Shown here: piece after piece, positions 57,527-64,000 of the stretch
Numbering within the stretch: the first letter of the stretch is position 1
Layout: every line of letters starts with the position of its first letter
Source: Pantoea nemavictus
Lineage (GTDB): Bacteria; Pseudomonadota; Gammaproteobacteria; Enterobacterales; Enterobacteriaceae
Direction of reading: 5' to 3'
NCBI RefSeq assembly: GCF_037479095.1
Contig: NZ_JBBGZW010000001.1
Location: forward strand, 2,418,001 to 2,482,000
Length of the DNA: 64,000 nt
Notes under the pieces: generated by a model
Told to the model about the DNA's origin: nothing
The model's database searches: none
What the model saw: the letters and a program-made list of their open reading frames with translations, nothing else
Program-made: the position numbers and the translations under genes

Positions 57527-58480
57527 ATGTTTGCTGGAATACTGTTTGCCCTCGCTGCGGGGCTGATGTGGGGATTGATCTTTGTCGGCCCGCTGCTAAT
57601 ACCGGATTATCCGGGCACCTTACAATCGGCCGGGCGCTATGTGGCCTTTGGTTTAGTGGTGTTACCGCTCGCCTGGCTGGATCGCCGTCGTTTACGACAG
57701 CTAACGCGTAAAGATTGGTTTGAAGCGCTGAAACTGTCGCTAATCGGTAATCTGCTGTATTACGCCTTACTCGCCAGTGCGATTCAACGCACCGGCGCAC
57801 CGATTTCAACGATGATTATCGGCACCTTGCCGGTGGTGATCACCGTGACCGCGAATCTCTGCTATGGCCACCTCGAAGGACGCTTGCCGTGGCGCAAGCT
57901 GACGCCCGCTCTGCTGATTATTGCCGTAGGGCTGGCTTGTGTGAATGCCGCGGAGTTGCAAACCCAGGGGCCGGATTTTGATTGGTCGCGTTATTTAACC
58001 GGTTTGCTTTTAGCCGTGCTGGCGGTGGCATGCTGGACATGGTATCCGCTGCGCAACGGTTTGTGGATGCGTGCCCATCCCCAACACAAACCCTCAAGCT
58101 GGGCGACGGCGCAAGGGTTAGTGACATTGCCGCTGGCGCTGGTGTTCTATCTATTAGTTTGCGGGCAGCTTTACTGGCAGCAACCTGGATTTGATCTGCC
58201 GTTCGGACCGCAGCCGCAACGCTTTCTATTAATGATGTTAGCAATTGGGCTGATTTGTTCCTGGTTGGGCACGCTGTGCTGGAATGCCGCCAGTCAGCGC
58301 GTGCCAACGGTGATCATGGGACCGTTAATCGTGTTTGAAACCTTAGCGGGTTTGCTGTGGACCTTCCTCTGGCGACAAAGCTGGCCGCCGCTGTTAACCG
58401 CGGTGGGTATTGGCTGTCTGATTATTGGTGTGATCAACGCGATGCGTATCAAACCGCAGCCGCAAATCACAGCGGTATAA
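57527..58480 (+). CDS. DMT-superfamily exporter (EamA-type)
   Basis: 317 residues with ten predicted helices in two EamA repeats (for example AGILFALAAGLMWGLIFVGP and the GPLIVFETLAGLLWTFLWR helix). It starts 72 bases after the AraC-type gene in the same direction, with AGGAAG before the ATG; MPIKEEF in frame upstream is not conserved. Likely an efflux pump for amino acids or drugs; the substrate is unknown. Confidence 0.82.
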   Translation: MFAGILFALAAGLMWGLIFVGPLLIPDYPGTLQSAGRYVAFGLVVLPLAWLDRRRLRQLTRKDWFEALKLSLIGNLLYYALLASAIQRTGAPISTMIIGTLPVVITVTANLCYGHLEGRLPWRKLTPALLIIAVGLACVNAAELQTQGPDFDWSRYLTGLLLAVLAVACWTWYPLRNGLWMRAHPQHKPSSWATAQGLVTLPLALVFYLLVCGQLYWQQPGFDLPFGPQPQRFLLMMLAIGLICSWLGTLCWNAASQRVPTVIMGPLIVFETLAGLLWTFLWRQSWPPLLTAVGIGCLIIGVINAMRIKPQPQITAV

Positions 58481-58862
58481 ATCAGCAAAATAACGCTGCT
58501 GAAGAATCATTTCGGCAGCGTATTCCCCTGTATTTTAAGAATTTGACCAACCCGATCTGCGGACGCTATTGCCATTTCTACCCCTCATCTGAACCTCGAT
58601 ATAACATTCCTGCCGAATTTAGACGCTATTTTAGTGCTCATTTGTCATAAGCCATCGTGCTCTGGCAGCGCTGTGGCGCTTAAAGGTTAGCCTTAAGGTG
58701 ACCTAAACCTTCAATAAGCGGCTGTGATTCCTGCTAGCGGGGGACCTAAAGCGGCAAAAGCGCACGCAGATAACGCGAAAAACATGCATCTAACCTACCG
58801 TTTATTGCCCTTTGGCACTGAATAAAACGGCTATAAAGCCACTTTTTGCTTAAGGAGATAGT

Positions 58863-59048
58863 GTGGTGTTAAGAATCATTCGATGTGATGCGGATAAAAA
58901 ACCATTAAGCGCAGCGATGATTAATCCCCGACTATTTATCTTTTCTAGCGCTTTTTTGCAGTTATTGTTTAGGGGAGATAACGTTTCTTATCCGGACTAT
59001 TCCTGGCAGCGCGCAACGAATTTTAGTCTACGTGCATCAGCATTATGA
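58863..59048 (+). CDS. Possible small hypothetical protein, 61 residues
   Basis: A GTG start at 58863 lies five bases after AGGAG (58853-58857), which is the main argument for translation. The product has a hydrophobic middle (LFIFSSAFLQLLF) between charged ends. I do not recognise it, codon use is unlike the neighbours, and it stands in an AT-rich region, so it may be chance. Confidence 0.2.
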   Translation: MVLRIIRCDADKKPLSAAMINPRLFIFSSAFLQLLFRGDNVSYPDYSWQRATNFSLRASAL

Positions 59049-59178
59049 CAAATGAATGCCGGAACAGATCCACTCTAAAACAGAGTGAGTGTGTGAGCGG
59101 TTACATGCAGTTGTTCATTAATGCTTAACAGAAATGTCTGCATTCAGGTCAGATGATTAATGTTGATAAAGTAATAAT

Positions 59179-59218
59179 CGAAGCGCCAATCTCACCGTAA
59201 TGAGATTGGACTTCGTTT
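59179..59218. terminator. Strong hairpin in the AT-rich region
   Basis: CCAATCTCA (59186-59194), loop CCGTAA, TGAGATTGG (59201-59209), extended by CGAAG/CTTCG outer arms and followed by TTT. It may terminate transcripts from either side. Confidence 0.6.
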
Positions 59219-59412
59219 AAATGGCTTGAATAGAGAGACTTTTGCTGATGTGAATCTATTTTACCGCAAAAAAGGAAGCAATTCCGCGATGGAATTCATC
59301 AGGAAAAATTGGTTCGAATTGTTATGTTGTGAACGCCGAATTAAATGATCTTCATATCTTCTTGTAAGAACAAATCTCAGCATTAAGTCAAATAACATCG
59401 GCCTTAATGGTG

Positions 59413-59808
59413 TTAGCGATTATCTGTACCTGCAGGATAATGATAAACGCTACGGCTAATATCCAGTAAACGGCAGCTACGACGGGTACCTATGTCGAAT
59501 GTGGTTTGCAGGAAGTTAACCGCCTGGCGCTTTTCATTGGTGGTGAAGAAGTTTTTCAATACGCTTTGCAGCATCTCTTTATCGGAACTCAGTGATTGCA
59601 GCTCACGCGTGAGGTTAAGAAGCTGGTCTTCTAGCTCCTTGATTTTTCTGCCTTCTTCGGAAGATAGCCCAGAAAACTTCTTCTTCCAGCTATAGAAAGT
59701 GGCCTCGGAAATGCCAAGCTCCTCACAAATTTCCCTGACTTTCACTCCCGTTTCAGAAGCTTTAATGGCATTTGTGATTTGCTCTTCGCTATATCGTGAC
59801 TTTCTCAT
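59413..59808 (-). CDS. Transposase-derived DNA-binding protein (IS3-type OrfA fused to OrfB N-terminus)
   Basis: 131 residues. Residues 1-50 are an IS3-family OrfA helix-turn-helix (MRKSRYSEEQITNAIK, ICEELGISEATFYSWKKKF), 55-92 a leucine-rich coiled coil, and 95-125 match the N-terminal helix-turn-helix of OrfB (VNFLQTTFDIGTRRSCRLLDISRSVYHYP). It ends before the DDE catalytic core, and no OrfB remainder follows. OrfA and OrfB parts are in one frame without the usual frameshift. No flanking inverted repeats were found. It is either a decayed insertion sequence or a domesticated regulator. Confidence 0.7.
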   Translation of the reverse strand: MRKSRYSEEQITNAIKASETGVKVREICEELGISEATFYSWKKKFSGLSSEEGRKIKELEDQLLNLTRELQSLSSDKEMLQSVLKNFFTTNEKRQAVNFLQTTFDIGTRRSCRLLDISRSVYHYPAGTDNR

Positions 59809-60333
59809 AAATGCTATTACCTTTCTTATCAATTAGTGGATGAGAATTACTGTATTAATATCTGGCACTGCAAAAACACTATTAATGCAGTATTAAAGTG
59901 CGCGATTTGAATTGCGAGGGTTAAATTAAGATATTTATAAGAAATATCATCATGGGATAAATCTTATTTTATTATGAATGCCAATGAACGCCTTCCGGGC
60001 GTTAGGTTTTTGATATAAATTCTCTCCATCCCAAATGCAGAAAAATACTACATTCCATGGAAAACGGCATAAACCCCTTACAGAAATATCGGGCTATGCC
60101 AGTAAACCTTTGCTTAGAATTTAGGCTGAAATCGTTTACATCCACTGAGTTTCGCGCCGGATTTAATCAGAATTTTCCTGAATATATTCTCTAATTATCG
60201 ACGCGAGTCTCATTTTTCGGACCAGTTTGGTTTGAAGTTCTTAAAATAAGTCAGGCCCACTGAGCGCTTGTTAATTCATTTCAAGGATGTTGTACCGAAA
60301 GTTGTTGTAGTTCGTAATACTAAGGATCAGTCA
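59809..60333. other. AT-rich 525-base leader before the flippase gene
   Basis: Low G+C, no supportable gene. A long untranslated leader before an exopolysaccharide-type operon is plausible. The promoter position is not clear; GAATATATTC at 60180-60189 is a short palindrome but does not fit the RcsAB box. Confidence 0.4.
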
Positions 60334-61590
60334 ATGAAATTGAGCGTAATGTCTAATGCCGCCTGGATGATGTCTGAAAAGATTGTCTCCGTGTTCGGCG
60401 TCATATTTGTGACCTCCTACGTGGCAAAATCCTTTGGCCCAACCATCTTTGGCCAAATGGCGTTTTCCGCCTCGCTATTCTCCATGGTGCAAACTGTGGC
60501 GATTTTCGGGACAGAAACCATTTTGTTTAAGCGCATCAGTAAAAGTGCGCCGAAAGGTCTGCGCCTGATGACCGTAGCGCGCAACATGCGCATGGTGTTA
60601 CTGCTGCTCACTTCGCTGCCGGTGTTGATTTGGGTCTGGTACAACATGCAGGAAAATTTCCTTGCCTTTGCTCTGGCCTCGTTTATTTCTTCGGTTTTCG
60701 TCACGCAGGACACTTTCAGCGTTTATAACAACGCGCGTTTGGCTTCGCGGCTAAATACCATCGCCAACTCTGTCGGTTTGCTGCTGGGTTTCACCCTGAG
60801 TTTTGCCATCGCCTGGCTGCACCTCAATCCGCTGTGGCTGACCGTTTCGATTGTCGCCGTCACGCTGGTGCCGTACGTGATTAAGCGCTTTAACTTTTAT
60901 CGCGAGAATCAGGATGTGGCGCCGCCACAAGAGAAGCGCGGTACCTATCTGCGCTATCTGCTGTACGCCGGACTGCCGCTGGCTATCTCCAGCATCTTTA
61001 TCTCGGTGCAGGTGAAAGCGGCACAGATGTTCCTGGCGGGTATCGCCTCTGCGCGCGACCTCGGCCTGTTCGCTGCCGCCAATACTATTTCGGCTTCATG
61101 GATTTTTATCCCGGTCGCCATCATCACTTCCTGTTTCTCGGAAATTTTCCGTGAGCGTGGAGAAGCCGCCATCAAGCTGACAGCACGGCTTAATGGTTAT
61201 GTCATGGGTGTTTCATTGTTGTTGTTAGCGGTGATCGCGATGTACGGCGAAAAAATCATCATCGCTTTGTATGGTCACGAGTACACACAGTCAGGAAGTC
61301 TCATTACGTTGTTGTCGTTAGCAACCTGCTTTTCGGCGATGGGGACCGTGGCGTATCGCTACATGGTCAAAGAAGGCGGGTTTAATTATCTGTTGAAGAA
61401 AATTGTTTGCCTGATGGTTATCAGCTTGCCGCTGTCGTGGTGGCTGATCCAAAGCTACGGCATCATGGGTGCCGCCTGGAGCGTTTTCATCTCAGAATTG
61501 CTGTCCCTTACCGTAATGAATTACTTCTTCAAAAACGGCGTCATCCAAAAAATCCAGGTTTCCTCACTCAACTACAAAACCTACAAATGA
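60334..61590 (+). CDS. Wzx-like polysaccharide flippase
   Basis: 418 residues, about 12 membrane helices in a MATE/MVF-type fold, start region MKLSVMSNAAWMMSEKIVSVFGVIFVTSYVAKSFG typical of oligosaccharide flippases. Such proteins move lipid-linked sugar repeats across the inner membrane. The start at 60334 has AGGA eight bases upstream; 22 in-frame upstream codons are not hydrophobic and are AT-rich. The next gene is translationally coupled. No glycosyltransferase or wzy genes are next to it. Confidence 0.85.
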   Translation: MKLSVMSNAAWMMSEKIVSVFGVIFVTSYVAKSFGPTIFGQMAFSASLFSMVQTVAIFGTETILFKRISKSAPKGLRLMTVARNMRMVLLLLTSLPVLIWVWYNMQENFLAFALASFISSVFVTQDTFSVYNNARLASRLNTIANSVGLLLGFTLSFAIAWLHLNPLWLTVSIVAVTLVPYVIKRFNFYRENQDVAPPQEKRGTYLRYLLYAGLPLAISSIFISVQVKAAQMFLAGIASARDLGLFAAANTISASWIFIPVAIITSCFSEIFRERGEAAIKLTARLNGYVMGVSLLLLAVIAMYGEKIIIALYGHEYTQSGSLITLLSLATCFSAMGTVAYRYMVKEGGFNYLLKKIVCLMVISLPLSWWLIQSYGIMGAAWSVFISELLSLTVMNYFFKNGVIQKIQVSSLNYKTYK

Positions 61591-61598
61591 GGTCAGAT

Positions 61599-62549
61599 AT
61601 GCTCAAGTTGAAAGAAGAACTCAGAAGAAGCGTGCAGTACTTCATTAAGAAGATGCCCTGGGCTACCCAGGATCGTATCTACTACTTTCACAAGTTCCGC
61701 AGGCTGCCCAATCTGCGTGAGCCGAAAGTCTTTAACGAGAAGGTGCTGTACCGCAAATTTGTCCACGGTGATTATCAGATCTATGGCCGTCTGTCGGACA
61801 AATATTCGGTGCGCGAATACATCGCCGAGAAAGTGGGCAGCGAATACCTGATCCCACTGGTGTATGAAACCAGCGATCCAAGCTCGCTGCATACGCTGCC
61901 GAGCTGGAAAAACACGGTTATTAAGCCGAATCACGCGTCTAATATGGTCGAAATCCTGCTGGAAGAGCCGGATGCACTGAAGAAGCAGCAGATCATTAGC
62001 GACTGCCACCGCTGGCTGAAGACCGACTTTGCTAACGAAGCGCGTGAGATTCATTACCGCTACATTAAGCCGCGCATCCTGGTCGAGCAGTATATTGGCG
62101 ATGGTAAAACGGCGCCGATCGATTACAAATTCCACATGTTCAATAAGCGCGATGGCAGCTTTGAATATGTGCTGCAGGTGATCTACAACCGCTGTAATCC
62201 GCTGTTGTCGATGAATTTTTACGTTAACAATCTTAACGAGGCGTATCACAAGATTCGTGATACTGGCCTGGACGTTACGCCGCAGATGGCCTCGTTACAG
62301 CACGCCCTGGCGCTGAGTAAAAAGCTGGCGAGTGATTTCGATTATGTGCGCGTGGATTGGTACATCGATAACGACCAGATCTACTTCGGCGAATTAACCT
62401 TCACGCCGGGCGCTGGCTTGGTTACCGGTCTGGATCGCGGGCTAAATCAAATGATGGGTGATATGTGGATTCAGGATCGTCGCGGTACGAAGATACCGGG
62501 CGTCACGGTGGCGGAAGTGACTATTCCGGCCGTATTGAAGAAAATTTAA
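61599..62549 (+). CDS. ATP-grasp protein of the TupA family
   Basis: 316 residues. Resembles TupA-like ATP-grasp proteins (PF14305): basic N-terminal region, LREPKVFNEKVLYRKF, KPNHASNM, RILVEQYIGD, DYKFHMFNK and the C-terminal metal-binding DYVRVDWYIDNDQIYFGELTFTPGAG. TupA makes teichuronopeptide in Bacillus; Gram-negative members sit in polysaccharide clusters and may attach amino acids to sugars. ATG at 61599 follows GAGG by six bases; the flippase stop overlaps an in-frame ATG at 61587. Confidence 0.82.
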   Translation: MLKLKEELRRSVQYFIKKMPWATQDRIYYFHKFRRLPNLREPKVFNEKVLYRKFVHGDYQIYGRLSDKYSVREYIAEKVGSEYLIPLVYETSDPSSLHTLPSWKNTVIKPNHASNMVEILLEEPDALKKQQIISDCHRWLKTDFANEAREIHYRYIKPRILVEQYIGDGKTAPIDYKFHMFNKRDGSFEYVLQVIYNRCNPLLSMNFYVNNLNEAYHKIRDTGLDVTPQMASLQHALALSKKLASDFDYVRVDWYIDNDQIYFGELTFTPGAGLVTGLDRGLNQMMGDMWIQDRRGTKIPGVTVAEVTIPAVLKKI

Positions 62550-62566
62550 GAATCACACAGCAAAAT

Positions 62567-62594
62567 AAAAAACCCCGCGTAAGCGGGGTTTTTT
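62567..62594. terminator. Terminator after the TupA-like gene
   Basis: AACCCCGC (62571-62578), loop GTAA, GCGGGGTT (62583-62590), with T-runs on both strands. It also lies at the 3' end of the convergent yjcB. Confidence 0.92.
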
Positions 62595-62605
62595 ATGGGC
62601 AGCGA

Positions 62606-62887
62606 TTAAGGCATTGGCCAGTCGGTCGGCGTTTGGCTCATCACTTCGATAAAGGCGTTCTTCGAGATTTCCATAAAGTTGTGCAGATTCTCCATGCTCA
62701 GCGTAATGCCAAGCAGGCCGGTAACAAACCAGCAGGACATGCCAACCCCAATTCCCCCGCACAGCAGCGCCATTACGTGATGACTGTTTTGACGCAAACG
62801 AATTTTCATGGTGCTGGCGAAGAACATCATTACCGCGCTCAGGAGTTCCCAGCGCATAACGATCAAACTGGTGGTTAACGTAGCCAT
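62606..62887 (-). CDS. yjcB: YjcB family membrane protein
   Basis: 93 residues, the E. coli length, with two or three hydrophobic segments and the conserved start MATLTTSLIVMRWELLSAVMMFFAST and end QTPTDWPM. Function unknown. Start chosen at 62887 by family length; an in-frame ATG at 62926 adds 13 residues. It lies between ssb and soxS, as in E. coli, but is separated from ssb here by the accessory genes. Confidence 0.9.
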   Translation of the reverse strand: MATLTTSLIVMRWELLSAVMMFFASTMKIRLRQNSHHVMALLCGGIGVGMSCWFVTGLLGITLSMENLHNFMEISKNAFIEVMSQTPTDWPMP

Positions 62888-63144
62888 CTGTAGCAAACCT
62901 CTTAGGATCAGTGATATCCCCGACATTCGATCGACATCACGGGCGGCAAAGAAGGAAGGTCAGGGAAGCCCTTCTGGCCGTCTTACTGCAAACATGAAAG
63001 TGTGACTTGGCTCACATTATATCACTCGATTTTAAATTTTGAACAAAATTTATACCTTGTATGGTAGAAAAATTTTTATCGAAAATTGGGGGAGGAGACA
63101 GGCAGGAAAGGGGAGGTGCGCCCGCACGGGGCGCGCTGAAAAGG

Positions 63145-63576
63145 TTAGCTTACCGGGCAGCACTCGCCGGTAGTACGCTGGGCAAAGCTGTTCATGCTGC
63201 TATCCACACAGTCAAAGCTGAGCAAGCGCGGACGCTGAATCATCGCCTGACGGCGCATGGTATGACGATAAGCGGTCGGCGTTTGCGAGAACTGGCGGCG
63301 GAACACGCGCGAGAAAGTCTGCTGCGAGTCGTAACCGTACTGCATGGCGATATCAAATACCGGACGCTGAGTTTGACGCAGTGCTTCTGCGGCCAGCGTC
63401 AGGCGACGTTCGCGAATATAGCCACCCAGCGTTTGTTTCGTGACGGCACGGAACATACGCTGCAGATGCCATTTTGAGTAACCTGATTTTGCTGCGACTT
63501 CATCAATTGATAGCGCTTTATCCAGATTCTGATCGATCCAGTGGGTCAGCGAATGAATGATTTCCTGTTGCATCAT
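63145..63576 (-). CDS. soxS: Superoxide-response activator SoxS with C-terminal extension
   Basis: 143 residues. Residues 1-107 are a full SoxS double helix-turn-helix (ALSIDEVAAKSGYSKWHLQRMFR and VFDIAMQYGYDSQQTFSRVFRRQF). A 36-residue tail follows (108-143) with Cys123, Cys139 and Cys140, absent from E. coli SoxS (107 residues). It activates superoxide and drug-resistance genes such as sodA and acrAB. The promoter is the SoxR-controlled one shared with divergent soxR. Confidence 0.9.
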   Translation of the reverse strand: MMQQEIIHSLTHWIDQNLDKALSIDEVAAKSGYSKWHLQRMFRAVTKQTLGGYIRERRLTLAAEALRQTQRPVFDIAMQYGYDSQQTFSRVFRRQFSQTPTAYRHTMRRQAMIQRPRLLSFDCVDSSMNSFAQRTTGECCPVS

Positions 63577-63635
63577 AGCCTCATCCTTCTGATGGTTATT
63601 ACCTGGTTAGAAATTCGAAGTTTTGCTGGGGTGCG

Positions 63636-63666
63636 AGTATAATTCCTCAAGTTAACTTGAGGTAAA
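63636..63666 (-). promoter_or_regulatory. SoxR-controlled soxS promoter and SoxR operator
   Basis: The perfect 18-base palindrome CCTCAAGTTAACTTGAGG (63645-63662) is identical to the E. coli SoxR site as I recall it. On the minus strand TTTACC (63666-63661) and TATACT (63641-63636) are 19 bases apart, the over-long spacer that SoxR untwists when oxidised. Confidence 0.95.
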
Positions 63667-63674
63667 GGCCCTAA

Positions 63675-64000
63675 ATGAAAAAAGAACGCAATTACCCGAA
63701 GCCGGTGCTGACGCCGGGCGAAGTCGCCAAACGTAGCGGCGTAGCGGTCTCCGCGCTGCACTTTTATGAAACCAAAGGATTGATTTTCAGCTCGCGCAAC
63801 GGCGGCAATCAACGTCGCTATAGCCGCGACGTATTGCGCCGCGTGGCGATTATTAAAATTGCGCAACGCATCGGCATTCCACTCGCCACGGTGAGCGATA
63901 GTTTGAACCATGTGCCGGCTAACAAGCGTATGTCGACGCAGGAGTGGGATGCGCTAACCCAACATTGGCGTGAAGAGCTGGATAAACGCATCGAAACGCT
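63675..64000 (+). CDS. soxR: Redox-sensing transcriptional activator SoxR, N-terminal part
   Basis: The first 108 codons; the gene runs off the right edge. MerR-family helix-turn-helix ([25 protein letters not shown], then [27 protein letters not shown]) matches E. coli SoxR. The [2Fe-2S] cysteine cluster near the C-terminus lies outside the window. Redox-cycling compounds oxidise the cluster and switch on soxS. The ATG at 63675 is 13 bases after the shared operator. Confidence 0.94.
   Translation, partial: MKKERNYPKPVLTPGEVAKRSGVAVSALHFYETKGLIFSSRNGGNQRRYSRDVLRRVAIIKIAQRIGIPLATVSDSLNHVPANKRMSTQEWDALTQHWREELDKRIET

Larger units (their letters stand above)
58481..59412. other. AT-rich 930-base region between the exporter and the transposase-like gene
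   Basis: Contains a hairpin near the exporter end (ACGCTGC at 58490 with GCAGCGT at 58514), a GTGCTCTGGCAGC segment at 58658 that resembles the first half of a JUMPstart sequence, one weak small ORF (58863), and a strong hairpin at 59179. No full gene, tRNA or attachment site could be supported. Base composition is visibly lower in G+C than the surrounding genes. Confidence 0.5.

Noticed and set aside
58863..59048. A confident small-protein gene
   Set aside because: It has a good AGGAG site but no recognisable relatives, AT-rich codons and no conserved neighbour; listed only at low confidence.
59413..59808. A complete IS3-family insertion sequence
   Set aside because: No DDE domain, no terminal inverted repeats and no target duplication were seen on either side.
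60180..60189. RcsAB box before the flippase gene
   Set aside because: GAATATATTC is palindromic but has two extra bases in the centre relative to the RcsAB consensus.
63118..63134. soxS terminator GCGCCC-GCACG-GGGCGC
   Set aside because: The stem is short and no T-run follows on the minus strand, so termination cannot be supported.

Overview
The window reads as the chromosome of an enterobacterium of the Erwiniaceae type (Pantoea or Erwinia-like). Nearly every protein is a close relative of an Escherichia coli one, usually of the same length. Gene order follows two separate E. coli neighbourhoods, and the code between them is denser and slightly GC-rich. There is no tRNA, rRNA, CRISPR array or prophage. 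The only transposon-derived gene is a lone IS3-type fragment. The organism assignment and all comparisons with E. coli rest on recalled family knowledge, not on a search.

Region 1 (1-24300) matches the E. coli ftsY-to-gnt neighbourhood: yhhN (cut by the window edge), yhhM, yhhL-rsmD, the ftsYEX operon, rpoH, panM, the branched-chain amino-acid transporter livKHMGF, the glycerol-3-phosphate/glycerophosphodiester system ugpBAECQ behind a clear Pho box, yhhA and ggt. These are followed by the iron-regulated small RNA ryhB with its Fur box, an AbgT-family transporter, and gntR, gntK and gntU with a GntR operator.

Region 2 (24300-31600) is accessory. A minus-strand cluster encodes a periplasmic binding protein, a cytoplasmic alkaline-phosphatase-superfamily hydrolase, two permeases and an ATPase. 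The phosphate transporter gene yjbB follows in the same direction. A HutC/UTRA-type regulator is divergent. The control region carries Pho-box-like repeats facing both ways and a HutC-type palindrome just after the predicted start. I read this as a phosphate-starvation-controlled uptake-and-hydrolysis system for an organophosphorus compound; the substrate is unknown.

Region 3 (31600-57460) matches the E. coli psiE-to-ssb neighbourhood: psiE, ubiC-ubiA, plsB/dgkA, lexA-dinF, yjbJ, zur, dusA, pspG, qorA, dnaB, tyrB, yjbQ-yjbR, uvrA/ssb. The insertions relative to E. coli are a TraF-like outer-membrane protein gene after zur, an Lrp/AsnC regulator plus a YitT-family membrane protein where alr would stand between dnaB and tyrB, a catalase with a signal peptide, a YahK-type dehydrogenase, an isochorismatase-fold hydrolase and an AraC regulator.

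Region 4 (57460-62600) holds a DMT exporter and then a visibly AT-richer stretch containing a small transposase-derived DNA-binding protein, a Wzx-like flippase and a TupA-like ATP-grasp protein. Region 5 (62600-64000) returns to the conserved backbone with yjcB, soxS and soxR (cut by the window edge) around a perfect SoxR operator. Short palindromic repeats, many of the form GTAGGGTGCGCAT-N-ATGCGCACC or GTAGCGGCGCGATTTATCGCGC, are scattered between genes.
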